DNA of 64,000 bases from CAVRQM01 sp965246915 (GTDB taxonomy: Bacteria > Pseudomonadota > Alphaproteobacteria > Acetobacterales > Acetobacteraceae): NCBI GenBank assembly GCA_965246915.1, contig CBDFGB010000010.1:124001-188000 (forward strand). The letters run 5' to 3'. The notes beneath the pieces were generated by a model. It was not told where the DNA came from. It did no database searches and was given only the letters and a program-made list of their open reading frames with translations. A program made the position numbers and the translations under genes. This document shows, in pieces, positions 51,067 to 60,781 of the stretch; the stretch's first letter is position 1; every line of letters begins with the position of its first letter.

Positions 51067-53154
51067 CTACATCGCCATCGACGTCATTTCGTTGATATTG
51101 GTCCGTGCCTCGACGTCGGCGGCGTCGATGATCGCCAGGGCCTGGATGCCGAAACCGATGGTGCGAGGGTCCTGGCCATCGGTATGGTCCGCCAGAGTGT
51201 AGGGATCGGCGGTGAACGTGATCAGCACATCGCCGCTGCTTCCGACGATTTCGTTGTAGGCAAGCCGCAGCCATTGCCGTTCGTGGGGTGCCAGACTGAT
51301 CGGCCGCGGCCGGGCGCCGCCCGCCTCGACCTCGACGGTTTGCGAGGCAGGCCCGCCGCGGAGCAGCACGTAGACGATGTACGTGGGATCCGATCCCCGG
51401 GACGCCGGCACCAGGCTCGTGCCGGCGTCCGGCTCGATCGCGCGCTTCTCGGCCGCCAGCGAGAACAGCAGTTGCGCCTGCCGGGAACGCGACCAGCAGC
51501 CCCACTCCTCCGGCAGCCACCAGCCGGTGCCGAAGCGCGACAATGCACCGGACAGCAGCGGCCGGCCGTTGCGTGCGAGCGGCACACGCGTCGCTTCGTT
51601 GCGCCGGGCGCAGGAATAGATCGCGCCGGTCTCCAGCGGGATCCCCGCGGCGAGGGGCCGAGTACGGGCCGGCGACTGCGCCACGGTCGCGACGATCTGC
51701 TCCATCACCGCGGACCACGACCGTGGGCGAAAGCGCGCCCTTATGCGACGCTCAAGCCCACCCCGCAGCGCCGGGTCGAGCAACCGCGTCGCCTCGGCCA
51801 GAAAGCTCTCCTGCGTGCCGGGCTGGAAATAGACGGCGAACTGCCCGCCCGCCTCGGGCAGCGACGAATGATGCGGCACCAGTGGCACGCGGCCATGGCA
51901 AAGGCTCTCGGTGACCGGCAGTCCCCAGCCTTCGTAATGGGAGTTGTAGACGCAGAATTCGGCGGTGGCATACAGCGCGGCGAGGTCGTCGTCGCTGACC
52001 GTGCCGAGCAGCCGCACCTTGCCGGCGAGCCCCGGCGCGACCTTCAGCCAGTTCAGGGTAAACTCGACCAGCCAGCCCGGCTTGCCGACGCACAGCAGAT
52101 CCGGGACCGTGTCGGCGCCATACCGGGCAATCAACTCCTGCCAGCACCGAAACAGAAATATGTGATCCTTGCGTGCCTCGATCGTCGCCACGCACAGGAC
52201 GAAACGGCGACGGATCCCAAGTCTGGCATGCGTCAGGCGCGCCTCGTGCCGTGCCTCCGGCATGTGCGCCACGCCGGCATGGGCATCGAGGCGCACGACG
52301 TGCGGACTCGGGACCGGCAACCCAGCATTGCGGGCGCAGGCGACGATGTCGCGCGCCGTGCAGGCGGAATTCGCCAGGGCAAGGTCGGCGGTGTGCATGG
52401 CGGCGGCAAACCAGTCGCGGAACTCGGCGACCAGCCCGGCGGCACACGTTTCGGGCACCAGGACAGGGATACAGTCATGGACGAACGGGGCGTAGAGCAC
52501 GCCGCGCTGCTGCAGGTGGCGGACGAAGATGAGATAGTCCTGGATCCACCACGACGCGCCCACGGTGACCAGGACGTCATGCCGGCGGAACGGAACCGGC
52601 GGCGCGATCGCGATGGCAAGCCGCAGCGCGGCCACCGCGTCGGGCCAGCTCGCCTCGTCGAGCAGCGCGTCGCCCTCCCCGCCATGCGGGTCCGCGCCGA
52701 TGTCGCAGAGCGGGTCGAATTCGCCGCGTGGCAGGACCACCCAGCAGCGTCGGTCGGGGTCGAACACGCAGGCGCCTGCCGCCGGGCCGCCGGTATCGTG
52801 GACCCTTCGCCGCGCCGCCCGATACAGCTCGATCTCGACCCGCTGGATGCCGGTTGGTGTGCGATTGTGCTCGAAATAATGCGCGAGGTCGGTGTGATCG
52901 AACCAGACCGTCGTGGTTTTCCGCGCGGCGATCGGGGCGGCGGTCTCGGCCGCGCCCGGCCAGGACACGCCCGCCTCGGCCAGGCCGTCGGCGGCAGGCG
53001 GCGCGGCGCTCATTGGAAAATCGGCGGCCTGCCGCCGTTGCGGGCGTGATTGCAACGCGCGCGCCGCCATCGTTGCGACCCCATGGCCGGCTGATGGGTC
53101 CGGTCGCGGCTGGGCCACGATGTCACGGCGACGCGGCTTGCGGTGTTCCGTCAT
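51067..53154 (-). CDS. Glycosyltransferase, GT4-like, with N- and C-terminal extensions
   Basis: 695 residues from the ATG at 53154; an ATG 47 codons in is possible. After an unstructured basic lead, the GT-B features are FEHNRTPTGIQRVEIELYRA, FVHDCIPVLVPE, LCVATIEARKDHIFLFRCWQ (nucleotide-sugar region) and the EX7E-type stretch EFCVYNSHYEGWGLPVTESL. The last 160 residues (after about 535) form a beta-rich domain I do not recognise (VEVEAGGARPRPISLAPHE). It probably builds a surface polysaccharide. It is divergent from the next methyltransferase gene. Confidence 0.8.
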   Translation of the reverse strand: MTEHRKPRRRDIVAQPRPDPSAGHGVATMAARALQSRPQRRQAADFPMSAAPPAADGLAEAGVSWPGAAETAAPIAARKTTTVWFDHTDLAHYFEHNRTPTGIQRVEIELYRAARRRVHDTGGPAAGACVFDPDRRCWVVLPRGEFDPLCDIGADPHGGEGDALLDEASWPDAVAALRLAIAIAPPVPFRRHDVLVTVGASWWIQDYLIFVRHLQQRGVLYAPFVHDCIPVLVPETCAAGLVAEFRDWFAAAMHTADLALANSACTARDIVACARNAGLPVPSPHVVRLDAHAGVAHMPEARHEARLTHARLGIRRRFVLCVATIEARKDHIFLFRCWQELIARYGADTVPDLLCVGKPGWLVEFTLNWLKVAPGLAGKVRLLGTVSDDDLAALYATAEFCVYNSHYEGWGLPVTESLCHGRVPLVPHHSSLPEAGGQFAVYFQPGTQESFLAEATRLLDPALRGGLERRIRARFRPRSWSAVMEQIVATVAQSPARTRPLAAGIPLETGAIYSCARRNEATRVPLARNGRPLLSGALSRFGTGWWLPEEWGCWSRSRQAQLLFSLAAEKRAIEPDAGTSLVPASRGSDPTYIVYVLLRGGPASQTVEVEAGGARPRPISLAPHERQWLRLAYNEIVGSSGDVLITFTADPYTLADHTDGQDPRTIGFGIQALAIIDAADVEARTNINEMTSMAM

Positions 53155-53430
53155 GAAGCGGTCTCCCGCCGGCCCCGAGCAGCCGGCACTGCGCGGAATG
53201 ATTACCTGAAAATTTCTAACGTCAAGACACAATAGATCGTTATACATTCCCTACTCGTATCAGGCTACAATGTCGCGGGCGTTGGGGGCTGGCTCGCCTC
53301 CGACCGTCGCGATCGCGGATCGAGCCGAGTGTGCGCGCTGCCCGTGGCGCGTAGGATTGGTCGGACACGCTCTGCCGGAATGTGTCGCGGACCACGAAGC
53401 TGAACAAGGCGCGAAGAGGAACGGCTACCG
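53155..53430. promoter_or_regulatory. AT-rich divergent promoter region between glycan genes
   Basis: 276 bp. The part at about 53200-53275 is far richer in A and T than the rest of the window. TTGACG read leftward (complement of 53220-53225) and TACAAT read rightward (53266-53271) could be a -35 and a -10 element for the two directions, but matching partner boxes are poor. No gene seen. Confidence 0.35.
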
Positions 53431-54429
53431 ATGGCCACTGAAATAGATGCGGAGATGTTGACCAATCGTGGTGAACGTATGATTGTTGGTGACATGTGGG
53501 GATACTGGGCCCATCTGTCGATCTACAGATTTGCCCTACCGTTTATACTTGGTGGTCGCGTGCTAGATGCCGGGTCCGGCGCCGGTTACGGGGCTGCGTA
53601 TCTTGCTCGGCACGGAGGCAAAGTTTTGGCACTCGACGCCAGCGATATCGCGATCACGCATTCCCGGCAGCGTTACGCGGGCGATCCCGTAACCTTCGAA
53701 CGCGCGGATCTGAACGCGCCGCTATCGCTGGGCGACGCACAGTTCGACGTGGTGTTCAGTTCCAACGTTTTCGAGCACGTGGGCAACGTGGATGGCCTGG
53801 CCGCTGAATGCGCCCGCGTCCTCGTCCCGACCGGCATCCTCGTGGTCGCCGTGCCACCGATCTGTTCCGCCGGTTCGATGGCCTCGGACATGACCAATCA
53901 TTTCCACGTTCATCACATTCCACCCACGGCGTGGGAAGCCAAGTTGCGGCGCTTTTTCGAGGATGTCCGTTGTCACGCCCATTATGGGAGCGGCAGTCCA
54001 ACCAGTCCCGATGCCAGTACATTCGGCGCAGGGCCGGCTGGCGAGACCGCCATCACAGAGGTCGACTTCGAATTTCCGGTGACCACGGCCCGGGAAATGC
54101 AGACCGCCGGCGATACCATCACGGCCGTATTCGTCTGTCGGCGGCCTCGCGCCGACCCGTTGCCGGAGACCCTCGCCGAACGTTCGCCCAGTTCGTGGCG
54201 GGAGGGCGAGGCGGCCGCCCGCCTGATCGGCCGCACGTCCCCCGCGACCGTCGCGGCCGTGCCGCCGCCTGATTTGGCGTCCGCGCTGGCGGAAATGACC
54301 GATCGGGCAAGGCGGGCCGAAGCGCTGGCGGAACAGGCACAGGCACAGATCGCCGCGTTGAAGGCGTCCAGCAGCTGGCGCGCGATGGCGCCTTTTCGCG
54401 CGGCGATCGATGCGGTCCGGAAGTCCTAG
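53431..54429 (+). CDS. SAM methyltransferase with C-terminal coiled coil and SSSWR motif
   Basis: 332 residues from ATG 53431. Class I fold: VLDAGSGAGYGAAYLARHG (motif I), LALDASDIAI (acidic ribose contact), FDVVFSSNVFEHVGNVDG and ILVVAVPPICSAG. The C-terminus is a short coiled coil ending ALKASSSWRAMAPFRAAIDA, a motif also found in the glycosyltransferase at 60782 and often seen in surface-glycan proteins. Presumably modifies a sugar or lipid-linked glycan. Confidence 0.82.
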   Translation: MATEIDAEMLTNRGERMIVGDMWGYWAHLSIYRFALPFILGGRVLDAGSGAGYGAAYLARHGGKVLALDASDIAITHSRQRYAGDPVTFERADLNAPLSLGDAQFDVVFSSNVFEHVGNVDGLAAECARVLVPTGILVVAVPPICSAGSMASDMTNHFHVHHIPPTAWEAKLRRFFEDVRCHAHYGSGSPTSPDASTFGAGPAGETAITEVDFEFPVTTAREMQTAGDTITAVFVCRRPRADPLPETLAERSPSSWREGEAAARLIGRTSPATVAAVPPPDLASALAEMTDRARRAEALAEQAQAQIAALKASSSWRAMAPFRAAIDAVRKS

Positions 54430-54430
54430 C

Positions 54431-54479
54431 GGTGCGAACCTGACGCCCGCCACCCAGGCGTCAGGTGATTCGTCGCACC
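54431..54479. terminator. Compound hairpin after the methyltransferase gene
   Basis: Inner stem CCTGACGCC (54439-54447) with GGCGTCAGG (54457-54465), 9 bp, loop 9; outer stem GGTGCGA (54431-54437) with TCGCACC (54473-54479). It begins 2 bp after the stop codon. Lies between convergent genes; the remaining 118 bp to the chromate transporter stop hold nothing recognised. Confidence 0.6.
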
Positions 54480-54597
54480 CGATGAAAAGGGAATGGATGA
54501 AGCTGAGGGCGCTTTCCGTCAGCGTCCATCCACCAGCGCTGTTCCGATCCGCCTCCACGAATCGTCGACGATGATCGGGCAGGGCTTGGGTTTTTCC

Positions 54598-55767
54598 CTA
54601 GGACCAGGCGAGGCCCGCCGTGACACCGAGTGCGACCACCGCAATGGGCGGCACGCGCCAGACCGCCAGCAGCACGAACCCGCTCAAAGCCACCGCGACG
54701 TCACCCGGGCCGCGCACCGCCCCCGTCCAGACCGGATCGTACAAGGCGGCGCCCAGCAGCCCGACCACTCCGGCATTGGCGCCGCGCAGCGCGGCGAAGG
54801 CCATTGGCTTGCGATGGAGCCTCGACCAGAACGGCAAAGCGCCGGCGACCAGCAGCAAGCCTGGAAGAAAGATCGAGATTAGCGCGACGACGGCGCCCGC
54901 CCAGCCCGCGATGATGGTGCCGAGATAGGCGGCGAAGGCGAACAACGGGCCGGGCACGGCTTGCGTCGCGCCATAGCCGGCCACGAACGCGCCCTCCTGG
55001 ACCCACCCCGGCCGCACGAGCGCCTCGTGCAGCAACGGAAGTACCACGTGCCCGCCGCCGAACACCAATGCGCCGGCGCGATAGAACGACGCGGCCAGGC
55101 CGTCCGGGAATGCCATCGAAAGCCCAAGCAGCACGGCGAAGGCCAGCAGGCATCCGCCCCCGAACCGGTCCGCTACCGCAAATCCCGATATCTCCCCGCC
55201 CGCCGGTCGGTTGCCGCGACAGAGGGCGAGGCCGGCCACGCCGGACAGCGCGATTGCTGCGATCTGGCTCCAGGACGCCGGAGCCAGCAGGGCGAGCCCG
55301 CATGCGGCCGCGGCGATCGTGGCGGTCGGGCGGTCCGGACACAGCGAGCGGCTCATGCTCCACACCGCCTGCGCCACGACGGCGGCCGCGACCAGCGCGA
55401 GCCCATGCGCCGCGCCGGCGACCGGGAGCAGGTTCGCACCGAACCCGAACGCCACGAGCAGAAGCGCCGAGGGCCCGGTGAACGCGGCCCACGCGGCCAG
55501 TCCACCGCGCCAGCTCGCGCGGCGCAGCCCAAGCGCGAAGCCGACCTGGCTGGAGGTCGGGCCTGGCAGGAACTGGCACAACGCGACGAGGTCGGCGTAT
55601 CCCGCCTCGTCGACCCAGCCGCGCCGCTCGACCAGTTCGACCCTGAAATAGCCGGTGTGGGCGACCGGCCCGCCGAACGAGGTGCAGCCGAGCTTTGCGA
55701 AGACGCGAAAGACCTCGCCCGGCGTGCCGGCGTGGCGAACGGTCAGCTTTCCAGCTCGCTGTCCCAA
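54598..55767 (-). CDS. chrA: Chromate transporter ChrA (CHR family, two-domain)
   Basis: About 389 residues, the usual length of two-domain ChrA. Each half repeats the CHR pattern: FAKLGCTSFGGPVAHTGYF with LVALCQFLPGPTSSQVGFALG, then ALVFGGGHVVLPLLHEALV with GYGATQAVPGPLFAFAAYLG. About ten membrane helices. It exports chromate, or carries sulphate-like anions. No ATG or GTG fits. I took TTG 55767, 25 bases inside the HNH gene; CTG 55746, overlapping its stop, is the alternative. The start is uncertain, the rest clear. Confidence 0.85.
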   Translation of the reverse strand: MGQRAGKLTVRHAGTPGEVFRVFAKLGCTSFGGPVAHTGYFRVELVERRGWVDEAGYADLVALCQFLPGPTSSQVGFALGLRRASWRGGLAAWAAFTGPSALLLVAFGFGANLLPVAGAAHGLALVAAAVVAQAVWSMSRSLCPDRPTATIAAAACGLALLAPASWSQIAAIALSGVAGLALCRGNRPAGGEISGFAVADRFGGGCLLAFAVLLGLSMAFPDGLAASFYRAGALVFGGGHVVLPLLHEALVRPGWVQEGAFVAGYGATQAVPGPLFAFAAYLGTIIAGWAGAVVALISIFLPGLLLVAGALPFWSRLHRKPMAFAALRGANAGVVGLLGAALYDPVWTGAVRGPGDVAVALSGFVLLAVWRVPPIAVVALGVTAGLAWS

Positions 55768-56303
55768 TAGAGGTAGTCGCGCCAGCTCTCGTGCAGGTAG
55801 TTGGGTGGAAAGGCTCTCCCGTTCTCCTGCAGTTCCCACGTCGACGGCTGCCGCGGCTCCTGGCGCGGGTGCATGTGACACTCGCGCGGCAGGCGGCTGC
55901 CCTTGCGCAGGTTGCACGCGCCGCACGCGGTCACGACGTTCTCCCACGTCGTGCGTCCGCCCCGGCAGCGCGGGATCACGTGATCGAACGTAAGATCGGG
56001 AGCCGGCTGCCGCTCGTTGCAATACTGGCAGGCGAAGGCGTCGCGCAGGAACACGTTGAACCGCGTGAACGCCGGCTTGCGTGCGGCCGGGATGTAGTCC
56101 TTCAGCGCGATGACGCTCGGCAGGCGCATCGTCACCGACGGCGATCGCACTTCCTCGTCGTATTCGTTGAGCACGCTGACGCGATCGAGGAACACGGCCT
56201 TGACCGCGTCCTGCCAGGACCACACCGACAGCGGGAAATACGAAAGGGGCCGGAAATCCGCGTTGAGGACCAAGGCAGGATAGTGTTGGGCACTGTCCAG
56301 CAA
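55743..56303 (-). CDS. HNH endonuclease
   Basis: 186 residues from the ATG at 56303. A zinc-stabilised HNH motif: Cys92-x2-Cys95, Asp107-His108 (LTFDHVIPRCRGG), Asn122, Cys127-x2-Cys130 and Lys134. The N-terminus VLNADFRPLSYFPLSVWSWQDAV is that of a broadly conserved bacterial HNH family of about 185 residues, role unknown. There is no phage context. It overlaps the chromate transporter gene downstream; 158 bp upstream to the esterase stop hold nothing recognised. Confidence 0.88.
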   Translation of the reverse strand: MLDSAQHYPALVLNADFRPLSYFPLSVWSWQDAVKAVFLDRVSVLNEYDEEVRSPSVTMRLPSVIALKDYIPAARKPAFTRFNVFLRDAFACQYCNERQPAPDLTFDHVIPRCRGGRTTWENVVTACGACNLRKGSRLPRECHMHPRQEPRQPSTWELQENGRAFPPNYLHESWRDYLYWDSELES

Positions 56304-56461
56304 GACATGCTCCTCAACCGTCAGCCACGAAGTCTAGGGCGCTGTGACCAACGACCCGCAGCATATGGTGCGACGCGGAAACCACCGGGTTTATGACACC
56401 CGCCCGATAGCGCCGCAAGCAGCCGCCCTGAGGTTTCATCCCGCCGTCATGAGACCGTCGA

Positions 56462-57112
56462 TCAGCCGCCTGCGAACGCCCGCTGCAGAAAAATGCCGGC
56501 GCGCGACAGGCCGGCCGCGTCGATCCCGTGGCCCAGACCGGGGGTGAAGTCGGCCTCGATCGCCACACCGAGCGCGCGCAGACTCGCCTCGGCGACGCGA
56601 GAGGCCTCGACCGGAACGATCTGGTCCGCCTCGCCATGCACCAGAAGCACCGGCGGCGTCGCTCCCGCGGGGATCGAATCGGGGTCGATTAGGATGCCGC
56701 TGAAGGCCACTATGGCGCGTGGCGGCGGCCGGCGACGCAGCCCGGCATACAGCGCCATCATCGCCCCTTGGCTGAACCCGACCAAGGCATAGGCCTCGGG
56801 CGGCAAAGCCAGCCGGGTCAGTTCGGCGTCGATGAAGCGGCCGAGACTCGGGGCCGCGGCCGCCGCTCCCCTGGTGCGTGACGCCGTCGTGCGCTCGCCG
56901 AGGCTGAACCATTGGCGGCCGACAGGTGCCGCGTCATAGGCGTCCGGCGCGTCGGGGCTGGCGAACGCGGCGTGCGGAAGGGCCTTCGCCCAGGTCGGCG
57001 CGAGGTCGATCAGATCGTGCCCGTCGGCTCCCACGCCGTGCAGCAGCACGACCAGTTGCGCCGGGCCGCCGCCGGCGGCGGGACCGAAGCGGGGGCCGTC
57101 GAGTTCGGGCAT
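56462..57112 (-). CDS. Phospholipase/carboxylesterase family hydrolase
   Basis: 216 residues from the ATG at 57112; an upstream ATG at 57154 would add 14 residues outside the family. Alpha/beta hydrolase: GPRFGPAAGG and VVLLHGVGADGHDLIDL (oxyanion region), nucleophile in GFSQGAMMALY, Asp in VHGEADQIVPV and His in GLGHGIDAAG. No signal peptide, so cytosolic. Family members cleave short acyl or thioester bonds. It is divergent from gluQRS, with a 238-bp gap. Confidence 0.88.
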   Translation of the reverse strand: MPELDGPRFGPAAGGGPAQLVVLLHGVGADGHDLIDLAPTWAKALPHAAFASPDAPDAYDAAPVGRQWFSLGERTTASRTRGAAAAAPSLGRFIDAELTRLALPPEAYALVGFSQGAMMALYAGLRRRPPPRAIVAFSGILIDPDSIPAGATPPVLLVHGEADQIVPVEASRVAEASLRALGVAIEADFTPGLGHGIDAAGLSRAGIFLQRAFAGG

Positions 57113-57350
57113 GCGCGTATACTCTCTCGATGGTTCAGCGATAGGGTTGGGCATGGCGCATCACCTGGCCCAGATCAACATCGCGAGCCCCCGATGACCG
57201 ATCCGGCCAATGCGGAGTTCGTCTGGCGAAAGCGCGCGCATCCTGACATCTTGCAACGGCGGCGAAAATAGTTCGGACCGGGTCTGGCTGCGTTCGCATG
57301 CACCCGGGCGTTTGGGCCGCCCGGCGACGCCGCGTCCGCGCCGATCCTCG

Positions 57351-58202
57351 ATGAGCGCGCACGACGGACGCGCCGCGCACGTCACCCGCTTCGCGCCCTC
57401 GCCGACCGGCCGGCTCCATCTCGGTCATGCCCATGCGGCGCTGTTCGCATGGCGGCATGCGTGCGCCACGGGCGGGCATTTTCTCCTGCGCATCGAGGAC
57501 ATCGATACCGGCCGGTGCCGCCCCGCGTTCGTCGCCCTCATCGTGGAAGACCTGGCGTGGCTGGGATTGGACTGGCACGGCGAAATCCGAGTCCAGTCGC
57601 GGCACTTTTCCGAGTATGCGGCGGCCTTGGACAAGCTCGGCAGCCGGGGGTTGCTGTATCCCTGCTTCTGCAGCCGCGCGGCCATCGCGGCACTTGCCGC
57701 GCCGCACGGTCCGGACGGGCCGGTCTACCCTGGCACGTGTCGCGCGCTGACCGAGGGCGAACGGGCCGACCGCATCGGTCGCGGCGAGACCTACGCGGTC
57801 CGGCTCGACATGCCCGCCGCCTTGGCCGAAGCCGGACGATCGCTCCCTTTCCATGAAGCGGAAAGGGGCTGGCTCGTCGCTGACCCAGCGGCTTTCGGCG
57901 ATGTGGTGCTGGCCCGCCGTGACGCCCCCTGCAGCTATCATCTGTGTGTGACCCATGACGACGCGGCGCAGGGCGTCACGCTGGTCACGCGCGGCATCGA
58001 CCTGCTGCCGGCCACCTCAATCCACGTTCTGCTGCAGGCGGTCCTCGGCTGGCACACGCCTGCCTACGCGCATCATCGTCTTCTGCTGGGACCGGACGGA
58101 CGGCGGTGGGCCAAGCGCGACGCGGCCGCGACGCTTGCGGATTTGCGCGCGGCCGGCCGCAGCCCCGCCGAGGTCCGCGCGTTGGCCGGATGGCCGGATT
58201 GA
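57351..58202 (+). CDS. gluQRS: Glutamyl-Q tRNA(Asp) synthetase
   Basis: 283 residues from ATG 57351. A truncated glutamyl-tRNA synthetase lacking the anticodon-binding domain. RFAPSPTGRLHLGHAHAA holds the HIGH-type motif, LLRIEDIDTGRC recognises glutamate, and RRWAKRDAA replaces KMSKS. Cys residues in PCFCSRAAI and PGTCRAL hold the zinc. It attaches glutamate to queuosine in position 34 of tRNA(Asp). Stands alone, followed by 89 bp to aatA. Confidence 0.92.
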   Translation: MSAHDGRAAHVTRFAPSPTGRLHLGHAHAALFAWRHACATGGHFLLRIEDIDTGRCRPAFVALIVEDLAWLGLDWHGEIRVQSRHFSEYAAALDKLGSRGLLYPCFCSRAAIAALAAPHGPDGPVYPGTCRALTEGERADRIGRGETYAVRLDMPAALAEAGRSLPFHEAERGWLVADPAAFGDVVLARRDAPCSYHLCVTHDDAAQGVTLVTRGIDLLPATSIHVLLQAVLGWHTPAYAHHRLLLGPDGRRWAKRDAAATLADLRAAGRSPAEVRALAGWPD

Positions 58203-58291
58203 GCGGCGGCCGGTTGTCCGGGCGGGACGCGGGTTCTAGGTTGCCGACGCGTGACACATTTCGACACACATCGGACACTCCGAGGATTGCG

Positions 58292-59500
58292 ATGCAACTG
58301 ACCGCCGATCGGCTGGACCGGATCAGCCCGAGCCAGACCATCGCCATCTCGACCAAGGCGCGGGCGCTCAAGGCGGCCGGGCGCGACATCATCAGCCTGT
58401 CCGCGGGCGAGCCCGACTTCGACACGCCGCAGAACGTGAAGGACGCCGCGATCCGCGCCATCCAGGCGGGCGAGACCAAATATACCGACGTTGCCGGCAC
58501 GTTGGCACTGCGTCAGGCCGTCGCCGCGAAATTCAAGCGCGACAGCGGCCTCGACTATGCGCCCGACGAAATCATCGTCTCGACCGGCGGCAAGCAGGTC
58601 ATCTTCAACGCGATGCTCGCGACGATCGGCCCCGGCGACGAGGTCGTCATTCCGACCCCGGCATGGGTTAGCTATCCCGATATCGTCAAACTTGCCGAGG
58701 GCGAGCCGGTCTTGGTGCCCTGCGGCCAGAACAACGGCTTCAAGCTGCGCGCCGAGGATCTGGAGGCCGCCATCACCCCGCGCACGCGATGGTTCATGAT
58801 CAACAACCCCTGCAATCCGACCGGTGCCGCCTATTCGGCGGGCGAACTGCGCGGCATCTGCGACGTGCTGCTGCGCCATCCGGACGTGTGGATTTTCACC
58901 GACGATATCTACGAGAAGCTCGCCTATGACGGATTCCGCCCGGCCACCATCGTCGAGGTCGAACCGCGCCTGCGCGACCGGACGCTGACGATGAACGGCT
59001 GCAGCAAGGCGTACGCGATGACCGGCTGGCGCATCGGTTTCGCCGGCGGCCCGAAAGCCCTCATTAAGGCCATGGACAAGCTGCAAAGCCAGTCGACCAG
59101 CAATACCAGCAGCGTGAGCCAGGCGGCGGCGGTCGAGGCGCTGAACGGACCGCAGGATTCTATCGACCGCATGATCGTCGCTTACAAGGAACGACGCGAC
59201 CTCGTCGTCGACATGCTCAACGCCGCCGATGGGCTGCACTGCCACAAGCCGGAGGGCGCGTTCTACGTCTTCCCCAGTGTGCATGGCTGCATCGGCAAAG
59301 TCGCCGCCTCGGGCGCCAGGATCGAGAACGACGAGGATTTCGTGGTGGCGCTGCTGGATGAGCAAGGCGTGGCGGCGGTGCATGGCTCGGCGTTCCTCTA
59401 TCCGGGTCACTTCCGCATCAGCTACGCGACCGACACAGACAGCCTGCGTGAGGCGTGCCGCCGCATCCAGGTGTTCTGCGCCGGGCTGCGCGGCTCGTGA
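58292..59500 (+). CDS. aatA: Aspartate aminotransferase, class I (AatA type)
   Basis: 402 residues from ATG 58292 with GAGGA six bases upstream. PLP fold type I: GEPDFDTPQNVKDAAI, TGGKQVIFNAML, NNPCNPTGAAYS, TDDIYEKLAYDGF and the PLP lysine in NGCSKAYAMTGWRIGF. Close to rhizobial AatA by eye (aspartate/prephenate aminotransferase group). Cytosolic amino-acid metabolism. The stop overlaps the next aminotransferase (GTGA). Confidence 0.9.
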   Translation: MQLTADRLDRISPSQTIAISTKARALKAAGRDIISLSAGEPDFDTPQNVKDAAIRAIQAGETKYTDVAGTLALRQAVAAKFKRDSGLDYAPDEIIVSTGGKQVIFNAMLATIGPGDEVVIPTPAWVSYPDIVKLAEGEPVLVPCGQNNGFKLRAEDLEAAITPRTRWFMINNPCNPTGAAYSAGELRGICDVLLRHPDVWIFTDDIYEKLAYDGFRPATIVEVEPRLRDRTLTMNGCSKAYAMTGWRIGFAGGPKALIKAMDKLQSQSTSNTSSVSQAAAVEALNGPQDSIDRMIVAYKERRDLVVDMLNAADGLHCHKPEGAFYVFPSVHGCIGKVAASGARIENDEDFVVALLDEQGVAAVHGSAFLYPGHFRISYATDTDSLREACRRIQVFCAGLRGS

Positions 59501-60723
59501 GCCATATCGGTGCCGCGGCCACGCCGCCTTTCGCGCGCCGGCTGGCCCGTGCCCAGGTCGCCGCCGCCGTCACGATGACCGCCCGGGCACGCGCGCTGCG
59601 GGCGCAAGGCCACGACGTGCTGACACTGACCATCGGCGAGCCGGATTTTCCGAGCCCGCCGCATGTGATCGAAGCGGCGCATGCCGCCGCCATGCGGGGC
59701 GAGACGAAATATCCTCCGCAGGATGGGACGACCACCCTGAAGGACGCGGTCGCGCGAAAATTCGCGCGCGAGGATGGACTGCACTTCACGCCCGACCAGA
59801 TCGTCGTCGGCAATGGCGGCAAGCAGGTGATCTTCGATGCCCTGCTGGCCACCGTCGAGGAGGGCGACGAGGTTGTCATCCCGACACCCCACTGGTCCGC
59901 CTATGAGCTCATGACCCGGGTCGTCGGCGGCACGCCGGTCTTCGTGGTCTGCCATCAAAACAATGGCTTTCGCCCGCTTCCCGAGGATCTGGACGCGGCG
60001 ATCACTGCGGCGACGCGGTGGCTCTTCCTCAATTCGCCGAACAATCCGACGGGCGCCGTGCTGACCCGCGCGGATCTGGAGGCGATCGCCATCGTGGCGC
60101 GTCGGCATCCGCGGACGTGGATCCTCTGCGACGACATCTACTCGCGGCTGCGCTTCGACGACACCCCGTCCGAGACCTTGGCGTCGGTCGCGCCGGATCT
60201 CGCCGATCGCGTGCTGACCGTCTCGGGAGTGTCGAAGACCTACGCGATGACCGGCTGGCGTATCGGTTTCGGTGGCGGTCCAGCCGCGCTCATCGCCGCC
60301 ATGGCCAACATGCAGGGACAGGCGACGGCCGGCGTCTCGTCGGTCGGCCAGGCGGCGGCGGCGGCGGCGCTGGATGGCGATCAGGGATGCGTGACCGAAA
60401 TGGTCGCGGCATATCGACGGCGACGCGACCTGGTGATCGCCGCCTTGGACGCGATCCCGGGCCTATCCTGCGCGCGGCCGGACGGCGCGTTCTACGTGTT
60501 CCCGTCGATCGCCGGCATCCTGGGGCGGGTGACGCCGGCTGGACGCCGGATGGATACCGATGCGGATTTCGCGGCCGCCTTGCTCGAAGAGGCGCATGTC
60601 GCCGTGGTGGCGGGCGCGGCGTTTGGCATGAGCCCGCATGTGCGGATCAGCACCGCGGCGGACGAGGCGACGCTGCTGCACGCCTGCGAGCGGCTCGGCA
60701 GTTTCGTCGGACAACTCAGGTGA
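59497..60723 (+). CDS. Second class I PLP aminotransferase (tandem paralogue)
   Basis: 408 residues from GTG 59497, overlapping the aatA stop. It has the same motif series as aatA (GEPDFPSPPHVIEAAH, NGGKQVIFDALL, NSPNNPTGAVLT, CDDIYSRLRFDD, SGVSKTYAMTGWRIGFGG) and aligns along its whole length, so the two arose by duplication. The substrate pocket may differ, since the residues around the phosphate and side-chain sites vary (PHWSAYELM against PAWVSYPDI). Specificity unknown. Confidence 0.88.
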   Translation: MSHIGAAATPPFARRLARAQVAAAVTMTARARALRAQGHDVLTLTIGEPDFPSPPHVIEAAHAAAMRGETKYPPQDGTTTLKDAVARKFAREDGLHFTPDQIVVGNGGKQVIFDALLATVEEGDEVVIPTPHWSAYELMTRVVGGTPVFVVCHQNNGFRPLPEDLDAAITAATRWLFLNSPNNPTGAVLTRADLEAIAIVARRHPRTWILCDDIYSRLRFDDTPSETLASVAPDLADRVLTVSGVSKTYAMTGWRIGFGGGPAALIAAMANMQGQATAGVSSVGQAAAAAALDGDQGCVTEMVAAYRRRRDLVIAALDAIPGLSCARPDGAFYVFPSIAGILGRVTPAGRRMDTDADFAAALLEEAHVAVVAGAAFGMSPHVRISTAADEATLLHACERLGSFVGQLR

Positions 60724-60781
60724 TCGCGATGCGGCCGATACCCAAGGTCGTGCCGCCGCCGCGGCGAACGCGGGAGATCGG

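Noticed and set aside
54550..54597. Self-complementary ATCGTCGACGAT and a G/A-rich run near the chrA end
   Set aside because: Short palindrome likely by chance; no terminator-like stem and U run for the leftward gene.
57194..57271. 25-codon frame before gluQRS
   Set aside because: No ribosome site, basic random-looking product, no link to the downstream start.
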